Shown here piece after piece: positions 27,466 through 36,557 of a stretch of 62,107 bases of DNA. Location: positions 1-62,107 of the forward strand of contig JAZNZF010000059.1 in the NCBI GenBank assembly GCA_045594795.1, written 5' to 3'. The DNA is from UMGS1532 sp045594795 (GTDB lineage Bacteria > Bacillota > Clostridia > Oscillospirales > Acutalibacteraceae). The number at the start of each line of letters is the position of its first letter. Within the stretch, counting starts at the first letter, position 1. Under the pieces are notes generated by a model. It worked only from the letters and a program-made list of their open reading frames with translations. It was not told the DNA's origin and ran no database searches. Both the position numbers and the translations under genes were made by a program.

Positions 27466-28392
27466 ATGAGTCTTCAAAAAACAAAAATTATTGTTATAAG
27501 CGGACCTACCGCATCGGGCAAAACCGCCCTTGGTGTAGAGTTAGCAAAGAGAATGAACGGTGAAATAGTTTCTGCCGATTCGATGCAGATTTATAAAGGC
27601 ATACCTATCGCCACCGCCCAGCCAACCGAACAAGAAAAAGAGGGAATAGTGCATCACCTTATGTCGTTTTTAGACGTAGGCACGCCTTTTTCTGTTGCCG
27701 ACTATTGCGAGGCGGCGCATAGGGTTATAGCAGAAATAACAGCTCGCGGTAAAACACCAATAATAGTTGGTGGTACGGGGCTTTATATCAACTCGCTTGT
27801 AGATGATATCGCCTTTTCGGATATCGGCAATACCGAGATTCGAGAAGAGCTTAATGCAGAACTTAGCGAGTTTGGAGCAGAGCATCTATATAAAAAGCTG
27901 TGCGAAATTGACTCTGAGGCTGCAAGTAAAATAAACCCCCAAAACACGCGCAGAGTTATTAGAGCATTAGAGGTATATATGGTGTCAAATATACCCTTTA
28001 GTAAACAAAACGAGCTTTCGCGCAAAGAAACCTCACGTTATGATGCTTTATGGTTTAATATAACCTTTAACGATAGACAGGTTCTTTACGACCGAATTAA
28101 CAAAAGGGTAGATATTATGTTAGAGAGTGGGCTCGAAAACGAGGCAAGGCATTACCGCGCTTTAATGGTAGAAAACGGGGCAGGACAGGCAATAGGCCAT
28201 AAAGAGCTTTATCCGTATTTCGATAATACTTTAACAAAAGAAGAGGCGGTAGAGAATCTAAAAACCGCAACAAGAAGATATGCAAAGCGCCAGATAACTT
28301 GGTTCTCGCGCCGTACCGATGCAGTGGCTTTGGAATATGGCGATGATATGCTAAACAGGGCATTAGAAATTATAAAAAACAAAGAAAGGTAG
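27466..28392 (+). CDS. miaA: tRNA dimethylallyltransferase MiaA
   Basis: MiaA transfers dimethylallyl from DMAPP to A37 of UNN-reading tRNAs, producing the MiaB substrate. The 308 residues show the P-loop GPTASGKT, the DSMQIYKG motif, GGTGLY and the C-terminal QAIGHKE and RYAKRQITWFSR motifs. The frame runs back into mutL to 27388, but the ATG at 27466, two bases after the mutL stop and just ahead of the P-loop, gives the normal length. It has a GGAAGA site within the end of mutL. Confidence 0.96.
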   Translation: MSLQKTKIIVISGPTASGKTALGVELAKRMNGEIVSADSMQIYKGIPIATAQPTEQEKEGIVHHLMSFLDVGTPFSVADYCEAAHRVIAEITARGKTPIIVGGTGLYINSLVDDIAFSDIGNTEIREELNAELSEFGAEHLYKKLCEIDSEAASKINPQNTRRVIRALEVYMVSNIPFSKQNELSRKETSRYDALWFNITFNDRQVLYDRINKRVDIMLESGLENEARHYRALMVENGAGQAIGHKELYPYFDNTLTKEEAVENLKTATRRYAKRQITWFSRRTDAVALEYGDDMLNRALEIIKNKER

Positions 28393-28398
28393 ATATGC

Positions 28399-29613
28399 AT
28401 GAAAGCATCAAGCGGAAAATTAATTAAAACAGTAAGCATAACTATAATAGCTGTGTTTATTTTTCTGCAGCTTTTCAGGGCGTTTTATAACCCCGTAACT
28501 ACCGACTCGGTAATCAGCGGCTCTACTTATAACGGAATAGAGCTCACTACCTTTGCAATTCGCGACGAGGATGTCCTAACCACAAAAAAAAGCGGCTACA
28601 TAAGTTATAATATAGCCGACGGTGAAAAGGTAAAGAAAAACGGTAGCGTGGCTGATATCTATCAAAACCGAGAAGATGCTAATATAGAAATTGAAATTGA
28701 AAACCTAAAAACCACCATAGCCGATTTAGAAGAGGTTAACGGCTACAACAATTCAGAGGCGGTTGATATAGACAGACTCGACGGGAATATCGAATCGGCA
28801 TTATCAGAATTTGTAGAAGAAGTAAAGGGTGGCAATATCCAAACAAGTGTAGAGATTTCATCAAAGCTACTAAAGCTAATTAACCGCAGGCAAATTGCAA
28901 CAGGTATTACCGAGGGTTTTACCTCTCAGCTAAGTGCCGCAAAAGCAGAGCTTGAGGCATTAAAAAGCAAAAAGAACGGTGCAACCGGAAGCATAAAAAG
29001 CGAGCGTTCGGGATACTTCGTTTCCCAAATCGACGGGTACGAGTCGGTTGTAAATAGTGAAAACATTTCTAAGCTTACACCCGATAAGCTTGAGAATATA
29101 AAATCAAAAGACGTAGACTATAACGCAAGAGTAGTTGGTAAAATTGTTTCTGATTACGAGTGGCACTTAGCAGCCCTCGTTACGCTTGACCAAAGCCTTA
29201 ATTTTAAAGCGGGGGATAGTCTAACGCTTCTAACCGGCTTTGAATCAATACCCGAATTGCCCGTTACAGTTAGCCACATTAATAAGGGCCGCGAGGGTGA
29301 TAAGGCGGTTGTTGTGTTCTCTTGTAACTATGTAAACGGTGATTTGGCTGCAATGCGCCAAAAAGAAATGACCGCTGTTTTGGAAACCTATTCGGGCCTT
29401 CAGGTAAACTCAAAAGCCATACGCTTTGCAGAGGGTAAAAAGGGTGTTTATGTGTTATCAGGCTCTACTATAAACTTTGTGCCAGTTAATGTGCTTTATT
29501 CTACAGATAGCTACTGTATTTGTGAAGAGGTGACCACAGGCCTTCGTATAAAATTGTACGACGAGATTGTTATAAAGGGGAAAAACTTGTATGACGGAAA
29601 GGTTGTTGAATAA
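28399..29613 (+). CDS. HlyD-like membrane-anchored protein
   Basis: A 404-residue protein with one N-terminal membrane helix (about 10-28) and an outside region that looks like a periplasmic-adaptor fold: a lipoyl-like half (about 55-90, SGYISYNIADGEKVKKN), coiled-coil helices (about 95-200), the second lipoyl half (SERSGYFVS) and a beta barrel. In Clostridia such proteins often precede yggS-sepF. No transporter is beside it, so its role may be in envelope assembly or division. The start is ATGAAAGC following an ATATGC; the 3' end overlaps the next gene by 23 bases. Confidence 0.75.
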   Translation: MKASSGKLIKTVSITIIAVFIFLQLFRAFYNPVTTDSVISGSTYNGIELTTFAIRDEDVLTTKKSGYISYNIADGEKVKKNGSVADIYQNREDANIEIEIENLKTTIADLEEVNGYNNSEAVDIDRLDGNIESALSEFVEEVKGGNIQTSVEISSKLLKLINRRQIATGITEGFTSQLSAAKAELEALKSKKNGATGSIKSERSGYFVSQIDGYESVVNSENISKLTPDKLENIKSKDVDYNARVVGKIVSDYEWHLAALVTLDQSLNFKAGDSLTLLTGFESIPELPVTVSHINKGREGDKAVVVFSCNYVNGDLAAMRQKEMTAVLETYSGLQVNSKAIRFAEGKKGVYVLSGSTINFVPVNVLYSTDSYCICEEVTTGLRIKLYDEIVIKGKNLYDGKVVE

Positions 29614-30331
29614 CGAAATTGCCTTAAAATGTGCCATCTTTGATGAAAATTATAAAGATGTTTTAGTGCGTGTAGAGGCAGCCGCTAAGAAAAGTGGCAG
29701 AAGCTTAGAGGATATAACATTGCTTGCCGCAACAAAAACCGTACCCGTAGAGGTAATCAACCACGCAATAGAAAGCGGCTTAACCTATATAGGTGAAAAC
29801 CGTGTGCAAGAGTTTCTTTCGAAAGATTCTAATTTAAAGCAGGTACATAAACATTTTATTGGTCACTTGCAGACAAATAAGGTTAAGGATATAGTTGGCA
29901 AGGTAGAAATGATAGAGTCGGTAGATTCATTAAAACTTGCCAAAGAAATCTCAAAGCATAGCCTAAAAAAAGAAATCGTAACCGACATTTTAATTGAGGT
30001 TAACATAGGCTCAGAGGAAAGCAAATCGGGTGTAGACCCCGAGAATTTAGAAGAAATAGTAAAAGAAATTGCACTTTTACCCGCAATAAAAATAAAAGGT
30101 CTAATGGCAATTCCGCCAATTTGCGAAGAAAACGACCGGATAATTGAATATTTTACAAAAATGCATAACTTATTTGTTGACATAAAGGGCAAAAACATAG
30201 ATAATAGTAGTATAGAGTTTCTTTCGATGGGTATGTCGCACGATTTCGAAGAAGCGATTACGTGCGGCGCAAATATTGTAAGGGTAGGCTCACTATTATT
30301 TGGTGCAAGAAACTACGGCACCGAAAAGTAA
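29591..30331 (+). CDS. YggS-family PLP homeostasis protein
   Basis: A 246-residue PLP-binding protein with an alanine-racemase-like barrel but no known catalysis; the family (YggS, YlmE, PROSC) controls free pyridoxal phosphate. The PLP lysine lies in LLAATKTVP (about residue 50), and GENRVQEF, HFIGHLQTNK and SMGMSHDFEEAI are all present. It is the first gene of the ylm-type cluster (ylmE-sepF-ylmH-divIVA). Confidence 0.93.
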   Translation: MTERLLNNEIALKCAIFDENYKDVLVRVEAAAKKSGRSLEDITLLAATKTVPVEVINHAIESGLTYIGENRVQEFLSKDSNLKQVHKHFIGHLQTNKVKDIVGKVEMIESVDSLKLAKEISKHSLKKEIVTDILIEVNIGSEESKSGVDPENLEEIVKEIALLPAIKIKGLMAIPPICEENDRIIEYFTKMHNLFVDIKGKNIDNSSIEFLSMGMSHDFEEAITCGANIVRVGSLLFGARNYGTEK

Positions 30332-30375
30332 AATTATTCTCTTAAATAAAATATTTTTTAAAGGAGTTAGCACAT

Positions 30376-30828
30376 ATGAAATTTACCGAGTGGTTTATGA
30401 ACGTAATGAGTGTTCCCGTAGAAGATGAGGCACAAGAAACCGTAGAGCAGGTTGTAGAAGAACAGCCCCAAGAAAACGAGCCTGTAATCAGAATTAAAAG
30501 ACCAGCTCAGCGTGAGCAGACACAGGCTAACATCCGCCCCCTTTCTAATATGAAGGTGGTGCTTGCAAAGCCGGTTAATTTTGAAGAAGGTCCTGCTGTT
30601 GCAGACCACGTTAACCAAAAACGTACAGTAGTTCTTAATTTAGAGGGTGTTAATAAGGATGTTTGCCGCCGCCTTATAGACTTTTTAACGGGTGTTGCCT
30701 ATGCAAACGAGGGCACACTAAAAAGGGTGGCAAACTCAACATATATTATCACCCCTAAAGCAGTAGACATTATGGGTGATATGATTTTAGACGAGCTTGA
30801 AAGCAGCGGTCTATACTTAGATGTCTGA
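30376..30828 (+). CDS. sepF: Cell division protein SepF
   Basis: SepF links FtsZ to the membrane and shapes the septum. The 150 residues start with a membrane-binding amphipathic helix (MKFTEWFMNVM), then an acidic linker and the SepF core (about 60-150) with VVLNLEGVNKDVCRRLIDFL and a GMDG-type turn. A strong AAAGGAG lies upstream. It overlaps the following gene by 8 bases. Confidence 0.95.
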   Translation: MKFTEWFMNVMSVPVEDEAQETVEQVVEEQPQENEPVIRIKRPAQREQTQANIRPLSNMKVVLAKPVNFEEGPAVADHVNQKRTVVLNLEGVNKDVCRRLIDFLTGVAYANEGTLKRVANSTYIITPKAVDIMGDMILDELESSGLYLDV

Positions 30829-31555
30829 TATAAGCATAGGGGACAGGGTAAGCGACGCTATTAATTTATCTCAGCTTCGTAACATACCGCGTTTTGTGGG
30901 CTTCTTAACCGCCACGCAGTGTGCCGAATGTAGTGCGCTACTTCGCAATGTAAGGCATTGCTTTTTCGGTGGTTACGAGGGTGCCGAGAGAACTATGCTT
31001 GGCATATTTCCCGACTGGTGCGATATAGATAATACCGCCTTCCCGATAACTGCGGTTACCTTTAGCTACAAAAACTGCTATACATTAACCCATCGCGATT
31101 TTCTGGGCACCGTAATGTCGCTTGGCATAACGCGGCAGTCGGTAGGTGATATACTTATAGAAAGCGGCAGGGCAGTTATGTTTATAACCAACGAGCTTTC
31201 GGGCTATGTTTTATCGCAAATTTCCAAAGTCGGCGGTGTTGGTGTAACGGTAAGCGAAGGTTATTGCGGAGCTTTGCCAAATGCTTTAAAGGTAGCCGAG
31301 TGTAGCGGTACGGTAGCTTCTTTGCGCGCTGACTGTGTAATAGCAACCCTTATCGGCAAAAGCAGAGGCGTAGCCCTCGAGCTTATAGAAAAGGGTATGG
31401 TGTCGATAAATTCGGTTGGCACTCAAAAGGCTACACAAATAGTAAATACAAACGATATAATAAGTGTTCGCGGCAACGGTAGATATAAAATAACCGAATC
31501 TCAAGCACTTACAAAAAAAGGCAGAATTATTCTTAAATGGAATAAATACATATAG
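30821..31555 (+). CDS. YlmH-like S4-domain RNA-binding protein
   Basis: A 244-residue protein matching YlmH: an N-terminal RRM-like region and a C-terminal S4 RNA-binding domain (about 180-240, SRGVALELIEKGMV then NDIISVRGNGRYKI). YlmH-type proteins bind stalled large ribosomal subunits. The gene sits between sepF and divIVA as in Bacillus. Confidence 0.9.
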   Translation: MSDISIGDRVSDAINLSQLRNIPRFVGFLTATQCAECSALLRNVRHCFFGGYEGAERTMLGIFPDWCDIDNTAFPITAVTFSYKNCYTLTHRDFLGTVMSLGITRQSVGDILIESGRAVMFITNELSGYVLSQISKVGGVGVTVSEGYCGALPNALKVAECSGTVASLRADCVIATLIGKSRGVALELIEKGMVSINSVGTQKATQIVNTNDIISVRGNGRYKITESQALTKKGRIILKWNKYI

Positions 31556-31566
31556 GGGGATTAATA

Positions 31567-32406
31567 ATGACAGCAGAAGAAGTACGCAATGTGGTTTTCC
31601 AAAACTCAACTTTAGGTGGTTACAAGAAATCCGATGTTGACCTGTTTTTAGAGGAGGTTGCCGTCTGCATTGAAAGTATGACCGCAAAAATTCGTGCATT
31701 GGAAAAAGAGAAATTCAATATGGGTAAACTTCAGCAGAATATGGGCGAGGAAGTGCAAGAAACCAAGCCTGTAGAAAGTCCCATAGAAAAGTCGGAAATT
31801 CCCGAAATTAGTCCCAAAAACAACGATGGTATTTCTGATTATGGCATACAGTCTTTGCTTCTTCGCGCACAAAAACTTGCCGAGCAGATAGAGGACGAGG
31901 CACGCTTGTCTTCACGCGAGTTGCTCGATAAGGCAGCAGAAGATGCACGCGATATCATTGCCCGTGCCGACCGCGAAAGCGAGGATACTATTGAAAAGGC
32001 AAACGCTATTTTAGCTGATGCCGAGCGTAAAGAGGAATCTCTTAATGCTGCTGCTCGTGCCGAGGCAGAGAATATTATTAACGAGGCTGTAGCCCGTTCG
32101 GGACAAATGCTTTCTTCAACACGTGAAAAGCTTAAAACCGAGCACGAGCTTTGTGAAAAGCTTCGCACCGATTTCACCGAGGTTAAAAACGCAATTACCG
32201 GCTTCTACGAAGAACAGTTACGTCAGCTCAATGCTATTTCTTTCGATAGCAAAATTGACGATATCCCCGAGGATATTGTGTCCACAAGCGCGCCTGTAGA
32301 AGAGCTGGAGGAAGAAGTAAATGATGAAATATCCTCTTTCTCAGAGCAAGGGGTAGAGTCTGCAGAAATTAATTTTGATATAACTTCATCAGATATAGAA
32401 GAATAA
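31567..32406 (+). CDS. divIVA: DivIVA-domain protein
   Basis: A 279-residue coiled-coil protein of the cell pole and septum. The N-terminal DivIVA motif VVFQNSTLGGYKKSDVDLFLEE has the typical GY-x3-DVD pattern. A second long coiled coil spans about 95-220, and the tail is very acidic. It closes the ylm-type cluster. The ribosome binding site is AGGGGG. Confidence 0.92.
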   Translation: MTAEEVRNVVFQNSTLGGYKKSDVDLFLEEVAVCIESMTAKIRALEKEKFNMGKLQQNMGEEVQETKPVESPIEKSEIPEISPKNNDGISDYGIQSLLLRAQKLAEQIEDEARLSSRELLDKAAEDARDIIARADRESEDTIEKANAILADAERKEESLNAAARAEAENIINEAVARSGQMLSSTREKLKTEHELCEKLRTDFTEVKNAITGFYEEQLRQLNAISFDSKIDDIPEDIVSTSAPVEELEEEVNDEISSFSEQGVESAEINFDITSSDIEE

Positions 32407-32409
32407 AAG

Positions 32410-32431
32410 GAGGGGGTAACACCCCCTCTTT
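32410..32431 (+). terminator. GC-rich hairpin between divIVA and lspA
   Basis: An 8-bp perfect stem GAGGGGGT / ACCCCCTC with an AAC loop, then CTTTA, right after the divIVA stop. The U-run is short, so it may attenuate more than terminate. Confidence 0.6.
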
Positions 32432-32455
32432 AGACTGAAAAAAGGAGAGGTAGTC

Positions 32456-32941
32456 GTGTCGCTCAAGTTAGCTGCAATTATAAGTACAATTATGCTTATA
32501 GTTGATAGGGTAACTAAATTTATAGTACAGAGCACCTTAGCATTAAGTGGCGAAAACCCGCCTATAATTAAGGGTTTTTTAAGCCTTTATTATACCGAAA
32601 ACACAGGCGCGGGCTTTAGTGTTCTTTCGGGTCGCACAGGCTTTTTAATAGCTTTTACCCTTATTGTTATGGCATTAATAGTGGTGCTGCTTATTAAGGG
32701 TGCTTTTAAGCATAAGCTTACAGACTGGGGCTTTTGCTTGGTACTTTCGGGCGGTATCGGCAACCTTATTGATAGAATATTCAACGGCGGCGCTGTGGTC
32801 GATTTTATTAAAACCGATTTTATAGATTTCCCCGTATTTAACGTTGCTGATATTTGTGTAACGGTTGGTGCCGCTTTAATAATTTTGTATTTTGTAATCG
32901 ATTTAATCAACGAAAAGAAACAGGATCAAAATAAACGCTAA
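32456..32941 (+). CDS. lspA: Lipoprotein signal peptidase (SPase II)
   Basis: LspA cleaves signal peptides of lipidated prolipoproteins in the membrane. The 161 residues have four membrane helices and both catalytic aspartates, in GNLIDRIF and FNVADICVT; NTGAGFS is also typical. The start is GTG, with AAAGGAGAGG upstream. The next gene is an RluA-type synthase, as in Bacillus (lspA-ylyB). Confidence 0.95.
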   Translation: MSLKLAAIISTIMLIVDRVTKFIVQSTLALSGENPPIIKGFLSLYYTENTGAGFSVLSGRTGFLIAFTLIVMALIVVLLIKGAFKHKLTDWGFCLVLSGGIGNLIDRIFNGGAVVDFIKTDFIDFPVFNVADICVTVGAALIILYFVIDLINEKKQDQNKR

Positions 32942-32957
32942 AAGGAAAAGGCTTTAG

Positions 32958-33872
32958 GTGGAACAGATAACGCTTATTTGTGAAGAAAACGGTGTAAGGG
33001 CAGACGTCTTTATATCAGAAAAAATAGAAAATCTTACACGCTCTGCGGCAGCCTTGCTCATCGAGGGTGGCTCTGTGTCCTTGTGTGACAAACCTATTAA
33101 GAAAAATTATAAACTCTCAGTCGGTGATAAGCTTTTAGTTAACTTACCAGAGCCTAAACCTCTTGAGGCAGAACCGGAAGACATACCGTTAGATATTGCT
33201 TATGAAGACGAAAGCTTGCTTGTAGTTAATAAGCCCAAAGGTATGGTGGTACACCCAGCCCCTGGGAATCCTAATCATACCCTTGTAAATGCGCTGTTGC
33301 ACCATTGTAAAGATAGTCTTTCGGGTATAAACAGTGTAATGCGTCCGGGCATAATACACAGAATAGATAAGGATACAAGCGGTCTTTTGATTGTGGCAAA
33401 AACCGATTCGGCACACAAAATACTCGCCGAGCAAATAAAGGAGCATACTTTTTTGCGCGAATATGAGGCGGTAGTGTGTGGTAACCTTAAAGAAGATACG
33501 GGAACAATAGATAAGCCCATTGGCAGAAACCCAAAAGACCGAAAGAAAATGGCTGTAACCCTGCATAATTCTAAAAACGCGGTTACGCATTATACAGTAA
33601 TTAAAAGATATAAGGGCTTTACGCACGTAAGGCTAAGGCTCGAAACGGGGCGCACTCATCAAATAAGGGTGCATATGGCAAGCATAGGGCACGCTGTTGC
33701 GGGAGATACGGTATACGGCTCAAATAAAAACACCCACGGCCTAAGCGGTCAATGCCTACACGCAAAGATTGTTGGCTTTATCCACCCTATAACCAACGAA
33801 TTAATTAAGCTCGAAAGTGAGCTACCGCAGTATTTCAAAGGATTTTTATCTAAACTCTCGGAGGAAACATAA
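32958..33872 (+). CDS. RluA-family 23S rRNA pseudouridine synthase
   Basis: A 304-residue pseudouridine synthase. An N-terminal S4 domain (about 1-75) is followed by the catalytic domain with HRIDKDTSGLL (catalytic Asp) and the LETGRTHQIRVH motif. By position and S4 domain it is closest to the RluD/YlyB type. The start is GTG after CTTTAGG. The stop overlaps the ATG of the next gene by one base (TAATG). Confidence 0.92.
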   Translation: MEQITLICEENGVRADVFISEKIENLTRSAAALLIEGGSVSLCDKPIKKNYKLSVGDKLLVNLPEPKPLEAEPEDIPLDIAYEDESLLVVNKPKGMVVHPAPGNPNHTLVNALLHHCKDSLSGINSVMRPGIIHRIDKDTSGLLIVAKTDSAHKILAEQIKEHTFLREYEAVVCGNLKEDTGTIDKPIGRNPKDRKKMAVTLHNSKNAVTHYTVIKRYKGFTHVRLRLETGRTHQIRVHMASIGHAVAGDTVYGSNKNTHGLSGQCLHAKIVGFIHPITNELIKLESELPQYFKGFLSKLSEET

Positions 33873-34684
33873 TGGGCATATTTTCAGGGTGTTTGCTTGT
33901 TTCAGATATTGACGGAACACTTTTAATACAAGGTAAAATCCCCGAAATTAATATAGACGCAATAAATTATTTCAAATCCGAGGGCGGAATTTTCACCGTA
34001 GCAACCGGCAGGGGACCTACAGTGGGTAAGCAAATTGCAAAAGATTTAGGCGTAAACGCTCCTGCCCTTTTTACTAACGGCTCTGTAATCTACGATGTGT
34101 ATGAGGATAAGATGATTTACGCAGATTACCTTAGCGACGAGTGTAAGGACTTAGTAAAGCGTACGGTAGAGGAATTTCCCGACATTGGAGTAGAGATAAC
34201 TCTTGTAGATAAAATCATAAATATAAACGATAACGATACTACCAAAAGGCATCGCGAAAAGGAAGGGTTTGTTTTTTATCCCCACACTTGCGACGAGGTG
34301 TACGATTTAAATTGGATAAAAACCCTTTTTATGACCGAGGACCAAGAACTACTAAGCAAAGTAAAAGAGTTTGCGCAAAGCATAAAACCCGATTCTGCCG
34401 AATATATTGAAACCTCTCCGATTTTCTACGAGGTTCTTGTAAAAGGTATAAATAAGTGGGTAAATATCCCGCGTCTTGCAAGTATGTTTAATATATCAAA
34501 GGATAAAATATTTGCAATAGGCGATTATTATAACGACATTGAAATGGTAAAAGAAGCGGCAATAGGTGCATTTACCAAAGATGCACCCGAAGAAATACGA
34601 CCATTTGCCGACTTCATTTCAAAATCTGTTTATAGCGGCGCAGTTGCCGATTTTATAGACTACTTAACAACAATTTATAAATAA
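33872..34684 (+). CDS. Cof-type HAD phosphatase
   Basis: A 270-residue haloacid-dehalogenase hydrolase of the Cof subfamily: nucleophile motif SDIDGTLL (about residues 10-17), TGR in motif II, a lysine in GINKW and a motif IV IGDYYNDIEM. These act on small phosphorylated metabolites, commonly sugar phosphates; the substrate is unknown. The GGAGG site lies in the upstream gene. Confidence 0.9.
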   Translation: MGIFSGCLLVSDIDGTLLIQGKIPEINIDAINYFKSEGGIFTVATGRGPTVGKQIAKDLGVNAPALFTNGSVIYDVYEDKMIYADYLSDECKDLVKRTVEEFPDIGVEITLVDKIININDNDTTKRHREKEGFVFYPHTCDEVYDLNWIKTLFMTEDQELLSKVKEFAQSIKPDSAEYIETSPIFYEVLVKGINKWVNIPRLASMFNISKDKIFAIGDYYNDIEMVKEAAIGAFTKDAPEEIRPFADFISKSVYSGAVADFIDYLTTIYK

Positions 34685-34700
34685 AGGAAGGAAGAGTAAT

Positions 34701-35546
34701 ATGGATAACAATTTAAAATTATCCTTACAAAAAACTGCATGCAAGGTTAGAATGGGGATTATTAAATCCACCACCGCCGCAAAATCGGGTCATCCCGGTG
34801 GCTCACTTTCAATATCTGATATTCTTACCTATCTCTATTTTAAAGAGATGAATATTGACCCTAAAAATCCACAAATGGAAAACCGCGACAGATTCGTTTT
34901 ATCCAAGGGTCATGCAGCACCGGGTTTATATTCTGTGCTTGCAAACAGAGGATATTTTGAGGTATCTGAGTTAGAAACTTTGCGTCACTTAGGCTCGCGC
35001 TTACAGGGTCACCCTGATATGAAAAACATCCCCGGTGTAGATATGTCATCAGGCTCTTTAGGGCAAGGAATTTCTACCGCTTGCGGTATGGCTCTTTCTT
35101 CAAAGCATTTCGACCTTGGCTTTAGGGTATATACCATCGTTGGCGATGGCGAGGCAGAAGAGGGTCAGGTTTGGGAGGCTGCAATGTTCGCGGCTTCTAA
35201 AAAGCTTGATAACCTTGTTTGCTTTGTTGATTATAACGGCTTACAGATAGATGGCACTATCGAGGAGGTAAACTCTCCCGCACCGTTTGATAAAAAGTTT
35301 GAGGCTTTCGGTTGGAACGTTATTACTATAGACGGCCATAATTTCCAAGAAATTGAAGCAGCCCTAAACGCTGCTCGTGAATGCAAAGGCAAGCCCACCG
35401 CCATAATTGCCAAAACAACCAAGGGCAAGGGCGTATCTTATATGGAAAATCAGGTTAGCTGGCACGGTGCTGCACCTAATGCTGAACAGGCAGAGGTTGC
35501 ACTTAAGGAATTAGAGGCACAGCTACAAGAATTGGAGGGCAAATAA
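34701..35546 (+). CDS. Transketolase, N-terminal (TPP) subunit
   Basis: The N-terminal half of a split transketolase, an enzyme of the non-oxidative pentose phosphate pathway. In 281 residues it has HPGGSLS, SKGHAAPGLY, the TPP motif GDGEAEEGQVWEA and VDYNGLQIDG. Split enzymes are common in Clostridia and archaea. It is separated from the C-terminal subunit by two bases and must act with it. Confidence 0.95.
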   Translation: MDNNLKLSLQKTACKVRMGIIKSTTAAKSGHPGGSLSISDILTYLYFKEMNIDPKNPQMENRDRFVLSKGHAAPGLYSVLANRGYFEVSELETLRHLGSRLQGHPDMKNIPGVDMSSGSLGQGISTACGMALSSKHFDLGFRVYTIVGDGEAEEGQVWEAAMFAASKKLDNLVCFVDYNGLQIDGTIEEVNSPAPFDKKFEAFGWNVITIDGHNFQEIEAALNAARECKGKPTAIIAKTTKGKGVSYMENQVSWHGAAPNAEQAEVALKELEAQLQELEGK

Positions 35547-35548
35547 TA

Positions 35549-36496
35549 ATGGCAGATGTAGTTAAAATGGCAACACGTGATGCTTATGGTAAAGCATTGG
35601 TTGAAGCAGGTAAATTAAATAGCGACTTCGTTGTTTTAGACGCCGACCTTGCAGCAGCAACAAAAACAGGCGTGTTCAAAAAAGAGTTTCCCGAAAGATT
35701 TTACGATTGCGGAATTGCCGAGGGTAATATGATTAGTATTGCCGCAGGTATAGCTGCAACCGGTAAGCGTGTATTTGCAAGTTCTTTTGCAATGTTTGCC
35801 GCAGGCAGAGCTTTCGAACAGGTTCGTAACTCTATAGGTTACCCACACCTGAACGTTATAATCGGCGCAACTCACGCAGGTATTTCTGTTGGTGAAGACG
35901 GTGCAACACACCAATGCAACGAGGATATTGCTTTAATGCGTACAATCCCCGGTATGACAATTATCAACCCTGCCGACGCTACCGAGGCTCGCGCAGCAGT
36001 TCTTGCAGCACTTAAGATTGACGGCCCAGTTTATATTCGTTTCGGCAGACTTGCTTTACCTATAATTTTCGACGACGATTATAATTTCGAGGTTGGCAAG
36101 GGTGTAGAGCTTCGCGAGGGCAACGACGTTACTGTTGTAGCCTCGGGTCTTTTGGTAAACGAGGCTTTACAGGCTTACGATATTTTAAAGGGCGAGGGCA
36201 TCAACGCTCGCATTATAAACATTCACACAATTAAACCTCTTGATAGCGATATTATCATTAAAGCCGCTAATGAAACAGGCGCTATTGTTACTGCCGAGGA
36301 GCATTCAGTTATCGGCGGTCTTGGCTCTGCAGTTTGCGATGCTGTTGCAGAAAGCTGTCCCGTTCCTGTAATTAAGGTTGGTGTAAACGACGTGTTCGGT
36401 AAATCCGGCCCCGCACCCGACCTACTTGATGCTTTTGGCCTTCGCGCAAAAGATATAGTTGCCGCCGCCAAACGTGCCATTGCACTAAAAAAATAA
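35549..36496 (+). CDS. Transketolase, C-terminal subunit
   Basis: The 315-residue partner contains the pyrimidine-binding domain (DADLAAATKT, GIAEGNMISIAAG) and the C-terminal transketolase domain (EEHSVIGGLG). Together with the preceding gene it makes a full-length enzyme. A strong terminator follows. Confidence 0.95.
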   Translation: MADVVKMATRDAYGKALVEAGKLNSDFVVLDADLAAATKTGVFKKEFPERFYDCGIAEGNMISIAAGIAATGKRVFASSFAMFAAGRAFEQVRNSIGYPHLNVIIGATHAGISVGEDGATHQCNEDIALMRTIPGMTIINPADATEARAAVLAALKIDGPVYIRFGRLALPIIFDDDYNFEVGKGVELREGNDVTVVASGLLVNEALQAYDILKGEGINARIINIHTIKPLDSDIIIKAANETGAIVTAEEHSVIGGLGSAVCDAVAESCPVPVIKVGVNDVFGKSGPAPDLLDAFGLRAKDIVAAAKRAIALKK

Positions 36497-36503
36497 AACA
36501 TTC

Positions 36504-36540
36504 GCCGCACCGCAAAACAATGCGGTGCGGCATAAATTTT
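36504..36540 (+). terminator. Terminator after the transketolase genes
   Basis: An 11-bp perfect GC-rich stem (GCCGCACCGCA / TGCGGTGCGGC) with an AAACAA loop, followed by ATAAATTTTT, 8 bases after the stop. Confidence 0.85.
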
Positions 36541-36557
36541 TAAGAGGGGTGAAAAGT

